Below, piece after piece: positions 18,774 to 27,101 of a DNA stretch of 64,000 bases. Positions within the stretch are counted from its first letter, which is position 1; each line of letters begins with the position of its first letter. The DNA lies in the NCBI RefSeq assembly GCF_003989665.1, contig NZ_RZIJ01000006.1, positions 184,902 through 248,901 on the forward strand, read 5' to 3'. Source of the stretch: Azospirillum doebereinerae. Lineage in GTDB: Bacteria > Pseudomonadota > Alphaproteobacteria > Azospirillales > Azospirillaceae. Made by a program: the position numbers and the translations under genes. The notes below the pieces were generated by a model that ran no database searches, was not told the DNA's origin, and worked only from the letters and a program-made list of their open reading frames with translations.

Positions 18774-19355
18774 TTGTCCTGTCCCGCCCTCCTCCTCGAC
18801 CGCGACGGCGTCATCAACGTCGATCACGGCTATGTCGTCACCCACGACCGCTTCCAATTCATGGACGGCATCTTCGATCTGGCGCGGGCGGCGGTGGACC
18901 AGGGCTACCGCCTCGCCGTCATCACCAACCAGTCGGGCATCGCGCGCGGCTATTTCACCGAGGCCGAGTTCCTGGCTTTCACCGCCTGGATGGCGGATGA
19001 GTTCCGGAGGCGGGGCGTCGAACTGGCCGGGGTCTTCCATTGTCCTTATCACCGGAGCGGCCCGGTGGAGCGCTTCGCCCGCGAGAGCTTCTGGCGCAAG
19101 CCCGCCCCCGGCATGATCCTGGAGGCGTCGCGGCGCCTTGACCTCGACCTTGCCCGTTCGGTCTTCGTCGGCGACCAGCCGACCGACATGCAGGCGGCGC
19201 AGGCGGCCGGGGTGGGCTTGCGCGTGCGGATCGACACGGAAAGGGATGGAGCCGAAACGCAGACGGCCGACCATACGGTCGGCCGTCTGGCGGAAATCCT
19301 TCCGCTGCTGACTAGTTGGACGAGGACGAAGAGCCGCCAAGGAAGCCGGCGCTGA
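18774..19355 (+). CDS. HAD-IIIA phosphatase, GmhB/histidinol-phosphatase-like
   Basis: A 193-residue HAD phosphatase. The nucleophile motif is DRDGVIN (Asp9, Asp11), then TNQSGIARG, WRKPAPGMI and FVGDQPTDMQAA. The family includes GmhB, which dephosphorylates heptose 1,7-bisphosphate for LPS core, and histidinol phosphatases. GmhB's zinc site usually has four ligands (CxH...CxC); here CPYH is present but the second pair reads SFWRKP, so zinc is probably absent. The TTG at 18774 follows CATCGGGG; an ATG at 18675 would add 33 unrelated residues. It overlaps lptD tail to tail by 44 bases, and a hairpin is encoded near its end. Confidence 0.8.
   Translation: MSCPALLLDRDGVINVDHGYVVTHDRFQFMDGIFDLARAAVDQGYRLAVITNQSGIARGYFTEAEFLAFTAWMADEFRRRGVELAGVFHCPYHRSGPVERFARESFWRKPAPGMILEASRRLDLDLARSVFVGDQPTDMQAAQAAGVGLRVRIDTERDGAETQTADHTVGRLAEILPLLTSWTRTKSRQGSRR
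19260..19289 (-). terminator. Hairpin inside the phosphatase CDS, just after lptD
   Basis: Perfect 13-bp stem, 19260-19272 with 19277-19289, loop ATAC. On the minus strand it lies 22 bases after the lptD stop at 19312, but it is wholly inside the convergent phosphatase reading frame. There is no T-tract; terminator function is inferred from position. Confidence 0.5.
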
Positions 19356-21603
19356 TGCCCGGTGTCTTGAACTCGCCGACGTTCTTGAAGACAAGGCGGA
19401 AGAAAATGGTGTTGCCATCCTTCACACCGCCGGCCGTCGTGGTGTAGTCGCGCTGGGCGATGGTCTGGAAGACCAGGCATTCGTCGGCGTAGGTGAGCGT
19501 CGCCAAGCTGGTGCGGGCGCCCGGCTGCGGTTCCATTGCCTGGACATGGGCGACGCTGAGCGCCCAGTTGTCGGTGAAGTTGGAGGAGAGGATGAAGGTC
19601 GCCTGTTCCACCCGGTCCTGCGACACCGCGTTGCGCGAGGCGGTCTGGTCGACGAAGGTGTAGGCGGTGGACACACGCAGCAGCGGCACGCCGGCCGAGG
19701 CGTTCAGCGAATGACGGCGTGGCCGCAGGGTCTCGTGATCGATGCGGAAGCCGTAGTTCACGTCCAGCCAGTCGGCCGGTTGCAGATCCAACTTTCCAAC
19801 GTAATCCGAAGTCCGGTCTTCCAGACCCGATCCGACCTGGAAATCGCTGGAGGCGTTGGTCAGGCGGCGGCTCTGGCCGAGGAAAAGGCTGGCGGACCCC
19901 TGGGTGTTGCCGTAGATCGCGCCGCGCAGGCCGTAGGTCACCCGCACGCCGTCGTCCAGCCGGTCGATGCCGGTGAAGCGGTTGGGCGTCAGCAGGTTGG
20001 ATTCGTCGAACTCGACGTCGAGGCTGTCCTCGTTCGGGAAAAGCTTGTTGGTGCGCAGCTTCGGCGCGGCGGTCAACTGCCCGATCGGTTCGATCAACTG
20101 TTGGGAGGATTCGCCGTAGCGGACGAAGGGATAGCGCACCGTCATCTGCCCTTGGGGGAAGAAGCGGAAACGGCTGACGTCCTCGCTGCCGCGCGCCGTC
20201 GGGTCGGCCGAGCTGAAGCGGTCGGCGTTGTAGCCCGCGACCAGAACGCTGGCCGACAGGGTGGTGACGAAGCCGACGCTCGACACGATCTCACGCTGCC
20301 ACCCCGGCTGCGCCGTGACGCGCTGGGTGTTCGGCCCGCCGTTGCTGGGTCGGGTGACGCCCAGCAGGCCGCCGTCGAAGGACCAGCGCCCGCCCAGGAA
20401 GCTGCCCGGCTCGCCCAGCGCGTTGTAGCGCGCCACCGGGACCGCGACGGGTTCGGGTATCGTGTTCCCGTAGCGCAGATCCTGGAAGCCGTAGGCGGCG
20501 AGCGAGGCGTAGTTGCGCCCCTGGAAGCCCTCCACATAGGCCTTGCTGGTCAGGTAGTCCTCGCGGAAATCGTAGTAGCGGCGCAGGAAGGTCGCCTCGC
20601 TCGCCCGCTTCACGTCGAAGCCGGCCCTCCACGTCTCGTCGATGTCGAACAGGCCCTTGGCGCCGATGTAGCCGCGGGTGCGGCGGTCCTTGGGGCTGTC
20701 CTCCGACGGGCCGTTGGTCAACTCGCCCTTGGTGATCGCGCCTTCGATCTCGAAGCGGCCGTTCTCGAAGCGCTTGCGGTACTGGCCGCCCAGCAGCAGG
20801 CCCTGCTTGGAATAGCCCTGCAGGTCGAAGGTCGCGTCCTGGTTCTCCCCGATGTCCCAGTAGTAATGATTCTTCAGGATGAAGCCGAGGTCGGAGCTGT
20901 TGCCGAAGGACGGCGTCAGGAAGCCGCTCTTACGGTCCACCGAAGGATCGGGGTGCGACAGGTAGGGCGTGTAGCCGACGGGGATCCCGAAGATCTCCAT
21001 CGTCGCGTCCTTGTAGCGGACCTCGTGCTCCTGGTTGTCGTGGACGATGCGGACGGCTCGGATCTGCCAGAGCGGTGCCCGAGTCGGGTCGGTCTTGCAC
21101 AGGTCGCAAGGGCTGTAGACGCCACGGTTGACACGGGTCAGCCGGCCTTCGCGCCGTTCACCCTCGTTGCCGGCGACGCGGCCGTTGTCGGTCATCAGGA
21201 CGCGGATGTTCTCGATGAACACGTCCTTCAGATCGTCGGTCAGCTCGGCGTAATCGGCGAAGATGATGTCGCCCGACGGTTCCACCAGCCGGATGGCGCC
21301 GGTCGCGGTGACGACCTTGGTCTTCTGGTTGTAGGTGATCGTGTCGGCGCGGACGCTGCGCGGGCCCTGCGCCAGCTCCACGTTGCCGGTCGCGGTGACG
21401 ATGCCGTTCGGCTCGTCGAAGGTCACTTGGTCGGCGGTCAGCAGGACCGGCGGTTGCGGTTCCCTGGCGGGCGACTGCGCGCCGGCCAGGTCGGCGGTGG
21501 CCACCCCGCACGCGATCATCAGCCCGACGATGCCGGAGCGCAGGATCGTGGAGGAAACGGACTTGGCGGTGGCGCGGGCGCGCCGGGAGACGGGCTTGGG
21601 CAT
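19312..21603 (-). CDS. lptD: LPS-assembly outer-membrane protein LptD
   Basis: A 763-residue beta-barrel protein that inserts lipopolysaccharide into the outer leaflet with the lipoprotein LptE. After a signal region (about residues 16-43) comes the OstA/LptA-like jellyroll (VLLTADQVTFDEPNGIVTAT, then VRADTITYNQKTKVVTATGA), followed by the LptD barrel (for example SGFLTPSFGNSSDLGF, HYYWDIGENQDATFDLQGY). A cysteine pair PCDLCKTDP near residue 165 is typical of alphaproteobacterial LptD. The tail is Ser-rich (GGSSSSSN). The usual alphaproteobacterial neighbours surA and pdxA are absent. Confidence 0.93.
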   Translation of the reverse strand: MPKPVSRRARATAKSVSSTILRSGIVGLMIACGVATADLAGAQSPAREPQPPVLLTADQVTFDEPNGIVTATGNVELAQGPRSVRADTITYNQKTKVVTATGAIRLVEPSGDIIFADYAELTDDLKDVFIENIRVLMTDNGRVAGNEGERREGRLTRVNRGVYSPCDLCKTDPTRAPLWQIRAVRIVHDNQEHEVRYKDATMEIFGIPVGYTPYLSHPDPSVDRKSGFLTPSFGNSSDLGFILKNHYYWDIGENQDATFDLQGYSKQGLLLGGQYRKRFENGRFEIEGAITKGELTNGPSEDSPKDRRTRGYIGAKGLFDIDETWRAGFDVKRASEATFLRRYYDFREDYLTSKAYVEGFQGRNYASLAAYGFQDLRYGNTIPEPVAVPVARYNALGEPGSFLGGRWSFDGGLLGVTRPSNGGPNTQRVTAQPGWQREIVSSVGFVTTLSASVLVAGYNADRFSSADPTARGSEDVSRFRFFPQGQMTVRYPFVRYGESSQQLIEPIGQLTAAPKLRTNKLFPNEDSLDVEFDESNLLTPNRFTGIDRLDDGVRVTYGLRGAIYGNTQGSASLFLGQSRRLTNASSDFQVGSGLEDRTSDYVGKLDLQPADWLDVNYGFRIDHETLRPRRHSLNASAGVPLLRVSTAYTFVDQTASRNAVSQDRVEQATFILSSNFTDNWALSVAHVQAMEPQPGARTSLATLTYADECLVFQTIAQRDYTTTAGGVKDGNTIFFRLVFKNVGEFKTPGISAGFLGGSSSSSN

Positions 21604-21663
21604 GGCTGGAACGATTGGGGGAAGCGCCCGGCCAAGTCAACGGTTTCGCTTCGCGGCCCGGAC

Positions 21664-21695
21664 GGTGGCGCGGCGGTTGTCACCGCCGCGCCACC
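21664..21695 (-). terminator. Hairpin between homospermidine synthase and lptD
   Basis: Perfect 13-bp stem, 21664-21676 with 21683-21695, and loop TTGTCA, starting 22 bases after the stop at 21717 on the minus strand. No T-tract follows. It probably separates the polyamine genes from lptD. Confidence 0.6.
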
Positions 21696-21716
21696 GATGC
21701 CCTCGGCAAGCGCCGG

Positions 21717-23138
21717 TCAGACCACGCGGAAGTTCTTGAACTGCCACGGATCGCTCTCGTCGATGTCCTCCGGGAACAGCAGGTTGCGGTCCTGGAGCGG
21801 GGTCCAGTCGCCATACGCCCCGACCAGTTCGCCGAGATACGGGGTGGCGACCTCCAGCACCCGGCGGAAGTCGACCTCGTCGGGTTCGACGACGCCCCGA
21901 TTCGGGTTCTCCAGCGCCCAGACGATGCCGCCCAGGATGGTCGAGGTCACCTGGATCGAGGTGGCGTTGTTGTAGGGCGCCAACTCCCGCGCCTCCTCGA
22001 TGGTCATGCGCGAGCCGTACCAGTAGGCACCCTTGGGGTTGCCCATCAGCAGCACGCCCAGCTCGTCCATGCCGCTGACGATCTCGTCCATCATCAGGCG
22101 TTGGCTGGCCTGGATCGCCCAGTTCTTGCCGGCCAGTTCGTGGATCGACTTCACCGCGTCGTCGCAGGGGTGGTAGGCGTAGTGGCAGGTCGGCCGGTAG
22201 ACCACTTCGTCGCCCTCGCGCACCGTGAAGTAGTCGGCGATGGAGATCGATTCGCTGTGGGTGATGAGGAAGCCGTGGAACGGCCCCTCCAGCGGGGTCC
22301 AGGTCCGCACCTTGGTCGAGGCGCCCGGCCGCATCAGGTAGATGGCGGCGTCGCTGCCGAAGTCGTGGCGGCGTCCGTCCTCGGGGAAATGCTTCTCGTG
22401 GGTGCCCCAGCCCAGTTCGGCCGGCTGGCAGCCCTCGCCGACGAAGCCGTCGATCGACCAGGTGTTGACGAACTCGCCGATCTGCTTGGGCTGGTTCGAC
22501 ACCTGGGTGTCGCGCTCGGCCACATGGATCGTCTTGATGCCCAGGCGCTGCGCCAGCCGTCCCCAGCCGTCGCGGTCGGTCGGGACCTCGGTCGCCACGC
22601 CGGTGTCGGCGGCGACGTTCAGCAGGGCCTGCTTGACGAAGTGGGACACGAGGCCCGGATTCGCCCCATGGGTGATGACGGCGGTCGGGCCGCCGGCCAG
22701 CTTGTCGCGCGTGGCCAGCGCGGTCTCGCGCAGGGCGTAGTTCGAGCGCAGCGAGGGCGACAGCGTCGGGTCGGTGTAGCCGCCGGCCCAGGGCTCGATG
22801 CAGGTGTCGATGTAGTTGGCGCCGATGCGATGGCAGAACTCGATCAAGGCGATCGACGACACGTCGACCGACACGTTGACGAGGAAATCGCCCTTGTCGA
22901 GCAGCGGCTTCAGGACCTGGAAGAAATTGTCGTTGTTCAGCGGGTTGTTGTGGAAGGCGACGCCGTACAGCTCCGCCTCCTCGCGCCCGCGCTCCTCGGC
23001 CGTGACGATGGTGATCCGGTCGGCCGTAAGACCGTCCAGATGGCGCAGAAGCAGAGGCAAAACACCCTGGCCAATCGATCCGAAACCAACGATGACCATA
23101 CGGCCTGTGAACGTCTGGAACTTCGTGTCCAGGGCCAT
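21717..23138 (-). CDS. hss: Homospermidine synthase
   Basis: A 473-residue NAD-dependent enzyme of the saccharopine-dehydrogenase-like fold. It makes sym-homospermidine from putrescine, the main triamine of many alphaproteobacteria. The Rossmann motif is VIVGFGSIGQGVLPLLLRH at 15-33; further family stretches are YIDTCIEPWAGGY, ITHGANPGLVSHFVKQAL and YPFM-like substrate loops with RPGASTKVRTW. It lies downstream of the ornithine decarboxylase gene, which would supply putrescine. A strong hairpin in the 142-bp gap suggests that the two may not be expressed equally. Confidence 0.93.
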   Translation of the reverse strand: MALDTKFQTFTGRMVIVGFGSIGQGVLPLLLRHLDGLTADRITIVTAEERGREEAELYGVAFHNNPLNNDNFFQVLKPLLDKGDFLVNVSVDVSSIALIEFCHRIGANYIDTCIEPWAGGYTDPTLSPSLRSNYALRETALATRDKLAGGPTAVITHGANPGLVSHFVKQALLNVAADTGVATEVPTDRDGWGRLAQRLGIKTIHVAERDTQVSNQPKQIGEFVNTWSIDGFVGEGCQPAELGWGTHEKHFPEDGRRHDFGSDAAIYLMRPGASTKVRTWTPLEGPFHGFLITHSESISIADYFTVREGDEVVYRPTCHYAYHPCDDAVKSIHELAGKNWAIQASQRLMMDEIVSGMDELGVLLMGNPKGAYWYGSRMTIEEARELAPYNNATSIQVTSTILGGIVWALENPNRGVVEPDEVDFRRVLEVATPYLGELVGAYGDWTPLQDRNLLFPEDIDESDPWQFKNFRVV

Positions 23139-23179
23139 GATTGCTTGCTCCTCCGAGGTAGTTTAGGCGACGGCACAGA

Positions 23180-23225
23180 CCGGCGCCCCCGTCTCTTCCC
23201 TGAGGAAGCGACGGGACGGCGCCGG
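23180..23225 (-). terminator. Long hairpin between ornithine decarboxylase and homospermidine synthase
   Basis: Three stacked helices: 23180-23187 with 23218-23225, 23188-23193 with 23210-23215, and 23195-23199 with 23204-23208, loop CTGA. It follows the decarboxylase stop on the minus strand by 55 bases. There is no T-tract, so it may be an attenuator, a processing site or a factor-assisted terminator. Confidence 0.5.
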
Positions 23226-23280
23226 ATTGTTGAATGGTACGGGTGTCTTTAAACTTTATCCACAGTTTCCGGCGAACCGC

Positions 23281-24558
23281 TCACGCGGCGCAGGACCGCA
23301 GAAGGTAGCCGGGGGTCTCCAGCAGCGGCGCGTCGGAGACCTCGACCACCCGCGCCTGGTCGAAGCCGTTGAAGGCGGTCCGCAGGCAGGAGCCGTAGGC
23401 GCCGAGCTGTCCCAGCTCGATCCAGTCGCCGGCCTTGATGTCGGCCGGCAGCAGGAAGGGGCCGTTCATCTTGTCGGCGCTGTCGCAGGTCGGGCCGTAG
23501 AAGCTGAACGCCACGTCGGCCGCGTCGGTCATCGCCTCGAACGGCCGGATCAGCCGCGCGGGGAAGCGGAAGCCGGGCACGCCGGCGTCCGACAGGGCGC
23601 CGTAGACGCCGTCGTTGATGAACAGCTCGTCGCCCCGGCGCTTGACCACCTGGACCACCAGCGAGACGCCCGGCGCCACCAGCGCGCGGCCCGGCTCGCA
23701 CCACAGGCGGCAGCTCTCCGGCAGGTCGAGCGCCGCGACGCCGCGCGCGATCTCGGCCATGAAGTCGCCCAGCGGCGGCGGGGTGACGCCCGGATAGGAC
23801 ACCGGGAAGCCGCCGCCGACGTCGAGCACGTCAAGATCCACGCCGGCCTCCGCGATCACGCGGCCGGCCAGCTCCAGCGCCCGCCCGTAGGCGGTCGGGT
23901 CGAGCATCTGCGAGCCGACGTGGAAGGACACGCCGAGCTTGGGGGCTGCGGCGCGGGCGGCGCGCAGCAGCGCCACCGCGTCGGCCATGGCGGCGCCGAA
24001 CTTGCCCGACAGGTCGTAGACCGCGTTGCCCTTGGGCAGACCGAGGCGCACGACGAGGCCGAGATCGGCGGCGAAGCCGGTCTCCTCCAGGATCTTGTCC
24101 AGCTCCTCGCGGCTGTCGAGCACGAAGTCGCGGACGCCGTATTGCTGGTAGGCGGCACGGATCGCCTGACGGCCCTTGACCGGGTGCATGTAGTGCAGCA
24201 CCGCGTCCGGGAACATCTGGCGGACGAGGCGGATCTCGCCGGGCGAGGCCACGTCGAAATGGCGCACGCCGCCGGCCCACAGGGCGCGCAGCACGGCGGG
24301 CTCCGGGTTGCACTTGACGGCGTAGAGCACGTCGCCGCCGCGCCCGATGGAGGCGGTGGCGTCGGCGAAGGCCGCGACGAAGCTCTCGGCGGTGTCGGCC
24401 AGCACGCCCGGACGGATGCAGTGCATCGGGTCTTCCGGACGGTGCAGGGCGACCGCCTGGACGACCGAGGAGCGGCGGCCCGAGGACAGGGACACCGACG
24501 CCGTGGCGGCGTTGCGGCGCAGCGGGGTGACGGCGGAACGGGAACGAATGAAGCCCAT
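23281..24558 (-). CDS. Ornithine (possibly lysine) decarboxylase, PLP-dependent, fold III
   Basis: A 425-residue alanine-racemase-fold decarboxylase making putrescine from ornithine. The PLP lysine is Lys82 in YAVKCNPEP; the phosphate loop is DVGGGFP, followed by WCEPGRALVAPG and the catalytic Cys358 in FYGPTCDSADKM. It has the length of the bacterial/eukaryal ODC group. ODC and lysine/ornithine-type enzymes cannot be separated by eye; homospermidine synthase next door supports putrescine. ATG 24558 follows GGAGTGCGCC; an ATG at 24570 has poor spacing. The upstream leader is long and can fold (24679-24767). Confidence 0.92.
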   Translation of the reverse strand: MGFIRSRSAVTPLRRNAATASVSLSSGRRSSVVQAVALHRPEDPMHCIRPGVLADTAESFVAAFADATASIGRGGDVLYAVKCNPEPAVLRALWAGGVRHFDVASPGEIRLVRQMFPDAVLHYMHPVKGRQAIRAAYQQYGVRDFVLDSREELDKILEETGFAADLGLVVRLGLPKGNAVYDLSGKFGAAMADAVALLRAARAAAPKLGVSFHVGSQMLDPTAYGRALELAGRVIAEAGVDLDVLDVGGGFPVSYPGVTPPPLGDFMAEIARGVAALDLPESCRLWCEPGRALVAPGVSLVVQVVKRRGDELFINDGVYGALSDAGVPGFRFPARLIRPFEAMTDAADVAFSFYGPTCDSADKMNGPFLLPADIKAGDWIELGQLGAYGSCLRTAFNGFDQARVVEVSDAPLLETPGYLLRSCAA

Positions 24559-24678
24559 GGCGCACTCCATACCCTGGGCACGGCGGCGGCCGGCCCAGTG
24601 AGCAAAAGACGGCGACCCGTTGCGGCCAAAGCTGGCGCGCGGAACGGAATCATCGAATTGTTCGGATAGGGGAGGGTG

Positions 24679-24833
24679 GAGACGGAAAGCCGGATCGGGC
24701 CAGCGGCCCCGGGCTGTGAAGCTCCGGGCAACAGCGCGTCGAATCCCGGCTACAGGGCTACCGTCTCAAAACCTTACCGTGGGCAGCAAACATACTGACC
24801 TCCCTCTCGGGACCGACCCACTGTATGGTCGGT
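24679..24833 (-). ncRNA. Putative structured 5' leader of the ornithine decarboxylase mRNA (speF-like)
   Basis: Reading the minus strand, a closing stem pairs 24761-24767 with 24679-24685 and a second pairs 24746-24751 with 24688-24693. Inside are hairpins 24705-24709/24697-24701 and 24724-24728/24708-24712, which share two bases and so compete. A separate 7-bp hairpin (24827-24833/24812-24818) lies upstream. The block ends about 120 bases before the start codon. Alphaproteobacterial ornithine decarboxylase genes are known to carry a conserved leader called the speF motif; identity with it is not established here. Confidence 0.45.
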
Positions 24834-24907
24834 TCTGCCAAAAAGGACGCGGTACGTCGTAGCATAACCACAGAGGGCCATAGGCACGTGCGGGTGCGTC
24901 GTTCGCA

Positions 24908-24937
24908 TTGAATTACGCTCTTTTGCCCGCAATTCAA
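24908..24937. promoter_or_regulatory. Inverted repeat, possible operator in decarboxylase upstream region
   Basis: TTGAATT (24908-24914) and AATTCAA (24931-24937) are perfect inverted arms 16 bases apart; CG just inside each arm extends the symmetry with one mismatch. It is AT-rich in a GC-rich setting and lies upstream of the leader. It could be an operator or promoter part. Confidence 0.4.
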
Positions 24938-25022
24938 GTGAATTTTTTGAGACCGGGGTTTGCCCGGAGGCCGTGCCGCATCGGGGGGACGGGCGCCGGC
25001 TTTCGGCGGCGAGGCGGGGAAT

Positions 25023-25061
25023 GGAACGTTTGGAACGTTTGAAACACCGTGAAACGTTTTT
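25023..25061. repeat. Short tandem GGAACGTTT-type repeats
   Basis: GGAACGTTT occurs twice in tandem (25023-25040), followed by GAAACACC and then GAAACGTTT, giving about three related units. Function unknown; a clustered regulator site is possible. Confidence 0.4.
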
Positions 25062-25184
25062 CCGGCCCTGTTCCATGTTCCATGGATGCGTCCGTTGCGA
25101 GCGCACCCCTATGGCGGAGGATGGCGGGCTGGATGGCGGCATGGCGGGGCTCCGTGGGCAACAGGCGGTCACCACCATGTTATA

Positions 25185-25196
25185 GGAAAATTTTCC
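25185..25196. other. Perfect palindrome GGAAAATTTTCC after mtnD
   Basis: A 12-base palindrome 32 bases beyond the mtnD stop (25228) on the minus strand. It may act as a weak terminator or a protein site; no loop is available for a normal hairpin. Confidence 0.35.
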
Positions 25197-25227
25197 GATC
25201 CGTAAGGTTTCGGTGATGCCCTGCCGC

Positions 25228-25785
25228 TCAGGCGTTTACCACCCCCTCATAGCCGGGAAAGCGCGCGGAAATGGGATCGCCGGTCGATTCCGCAACCCAG
25301 CCGTCGGGGCGGGTGAAGAAGCGGATCGCCGTGAGATGCGGTTCCGGACCCATGTCGAACCAATGGCGGGTGCCCGCAGGAACGCTCAGCAGGTCGCCGG
25401 CCTCGCAGACGACGCGAAAGACGCGGCCGTCCATGTGCAGATAGAAGGCGCCGCTCCCCTCCACGAAGAAGCGGGCCTCGTCCTCCGTGTGGGTGTGCTC
25501 GTCGAGGAACTTGGCGCGCAACGCCGCGGCGTCGGGCGTGCCGCGCGGCATCCGCACCACGTCGACCGACTGGTAGCCGCGCACCCGTTGCAACCGCTGG
25601 ATGGGGGCGGCGTAGGCCGACAGGACGGCGGCGGTGTCCGCGTCGGCGGGCAGCACCGGCTCCGCCGTCCAGCGTTCCAGCAGGATCCCGGCCATCGCCA
25701 GATGCCCGGCCAGCACCGCCGGGTCGCCGGTGATCACCTCGGGCCGCACGGCGTCGTGCTCGCGGTAGACGGTCAGATGGGGCAT
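25228..25785 (-). CDS. mtnD: Acireductone dioxygenase (cupin)
   Basis: A 185-residue cupin. Metal ligands fit the family: His97 and His99 in EHTHTEDEARFFVEG, Glu103, and His141 in AGTRHWFDMG. The enzyme oxidises acireductone in the methionine salvage pathway; with Fe it yields the methionine precursor keto acid plus formate, with Ni an off-pathway set with CO. No other salvage gene (mtnA, mtnB, mtnC) is in the window. It lies 119 bases downstream of the MFS gene on the same strand, and the two could share a transcript. Confidence 0.92.
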   Translation of the reverse strand: MPHLTVYREHDAVRPEVITGDPAVLAGHLAMAGILLERWTAEPVLPADADTAAVLSAYAAPIQRLQRVRGYQSVDVVRMPRGTPDAAALRAKFLDEHTHTEDEARFFVEGSGAFYLHMDGRVFRVVCEAGDLLSVPAGTRHWFDMGPEPHLTAIRFFTRPDGWVAESTGDPISARFPGYEGVVNA

Positions 25786-25904
25786 GGCGCAACCTCCGCT
25801 TCCGCCGGATTCTCCGGGGTCGCCGCCAAATTGTGGCAGGAGGCGCCGCCGGGCAATCCCTTTCGCGGCGCTGCGACCCATGGTCGCCCCGCGACGCTTG
25901 GCGG

Positions 25905-27101
25905 TCAGCGGCGGACCAGCAGCCCGAACGACACCGTGGCGCCGGCCAGCAGCATTCCGCCGATGAAGAGGGCGACCCCCGTCCAGCCGAAGCCGTGCCA
26001 GAACAGCCCGCCCAGCGTGCCGGCCATCGTCGAGCCCATGTAGTAGCAGAACAGGTAGATCGACGACGCCTGCCCCCGGTTGACGGTGGCGCGCTGCCCG
26101 ATCCAGGCCGACACGGTGGAATGGGCGCCGAAGAAGGCGAAGGTGAACAGCGCGATGCCGGGGGCGATGGACCACAGGCTGTCCGGCTCCATCAGGGCCA
26201 GCCCCGCCAGCATCAGCAGCACCGCGGCCACCAGAGTGCGGTCGTTGCCGTAGCGCCCGGCCAGCGAGCCCAACAGCGGCGAGCTGACCACGCCGAAGCT
26301 GTAGACCAGGAAGATCGCGCCGACCACCGCCGGACGCAGGTCGAAGGGCGCCTCGCTCAGCCGGAAGCCGATGTAGTTGAAGACGGTGACGAAGCCGCCC
26401 ATCAGGAGGAAGCCCATGGAGAACAGAGCCAACAATCCCCGGTCGCTCAGCAGCCCCCGCCATGCCCGCGTCAGCGCGCCCAGCCCCGCCGGGCGCTTCA
26501 CGAAATGGCGCGACGACGGCAATCCGGCCCAGACCGTCAGTGCCGCCGCGATGCCCAGCGCGCCGACCACGCCGACCGCCATCCGCCATGTCCCCAGATC
26601 GGTGACCACGGCGGTCAGCACCCGCCCCGACATGCCGCCGATGGCGGTCCCGCCGATGTACAGCCCCATCGCCATCCCGGCCGAGCGCGGGTCGACCTCT
26701 TCCGACACATAGGCCATGGCGACGGCGGGCAGGCCGCTGAGCGCAATGCCCTCCAGCGCGCGGACGATCAGGAAGCCGTGCCAGTCCGGCATCAGGGCGC
26801 CGACGATGCCCAGCAGTCCGACCGCCAGCAGCGACGCCACCATGATCGGCTTGCGTCCGATCCCGTCCGACAGAACCCCCGCGATCAGCAAGGACCCGGC
26901 GAGCAGCCCGGTGGTCAGCGACAGGGCGAGGCTCGATTCCGCCGGGGTCACGCCGAACTCGCGCACAAAGTCGGGCATCAGCGGCTGCACGCAGTAGAGC
27001 GTCGCGAAGGTGGAGAAGCCCGCCACGAACAGGATGCGGCTTGCCAGCCGGTAGGCGGCGCTTCCCGCCGTCAGATAGCCCACCTCGTCTCCGTCCCGCA
27101 C
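25905..27101 (-). CDS. MFS transporter, YnfM-like
   Basis: A 398-residue membrane protein with about 12 hydrophobic segments in two halves. The MFS loop motif is [18 protein letters not shown] between segments 2 and 3, and a related [13 protein letters not shown] lies in the second half. Similarity in layout to YnfM-type drug/metabolite exporters ([19 protein letters not shown]) suggests efflux. Substrate unknown. It is divergent from serS across a region with a large inverted repeat. Confidence 0.88.
   Translation of the reverse strand: MRDGDEVGYLTAGSAAYRLASRILFVAGFSTFATLYCVQPLMPDFVREFGVTPAESSLALSLTTGLLAGSLLIAGVLSDGIGRKPIMVASLLAVGLLGIVGALMPDWHGFLIVRALEGIALSGLPAVAMAYVSEEVDPRSAGMAMGLYIGGTAIGGMSGRVLTAVVTDLGTWRMAVGVVGALGIAAALTVWAGLPSSRHFVKRPAGLGALTRAWRGLLSDRGLLALFSMGFLLMGGFVTVFNYIGFRLSEAPFDLRPAVVGAIFLVYSFGVVSSPLLGSLAGRYGNDRTLVAAVLLMLAGLALMEPDSLWSIAPGIALFTFAFFGAHSTVSAWIGQRATVNRGQASSIYLFCYYMGSTMAGTLGGLFWHGFGWTGVALFIGGMLLAGATVSFGLLVRR

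Larger units (their letters stand above)
24559..25227. other. 669-bp gene-free region upstream of ornithine decarboxylase
   Basis: No convincing gene. Reading frames of 70 to 134 codons exist, but they lack ribosome sites and protein-like composition. The region holds the foldable leader (24679-24833), an AT-rich inverted repeat (24908-24937), tandem GGAACGTTT units (25023-25040) and a palindrome (25185-25196) near the mtnD end. It is more AT-rich than its surroundings around 24900-24950, which suits a promoter. Confidence 0.6.

Noticed and set aside
25021..25045. GGAACGTTTGGAAC as a possible second LexA box
   Set aside because: The GAAC units are five bases apart; the alphaproteobacterial box needs seven. 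The GTTC pair at 25070-25080 has only three.
24774..25185. Open frames of 134 codons (minus) and 70 codons (plus) in the gap before mtnD
   Set aside because: No ribosome site, no protein-like pattern, and they overlap the leader and repeat cluster.
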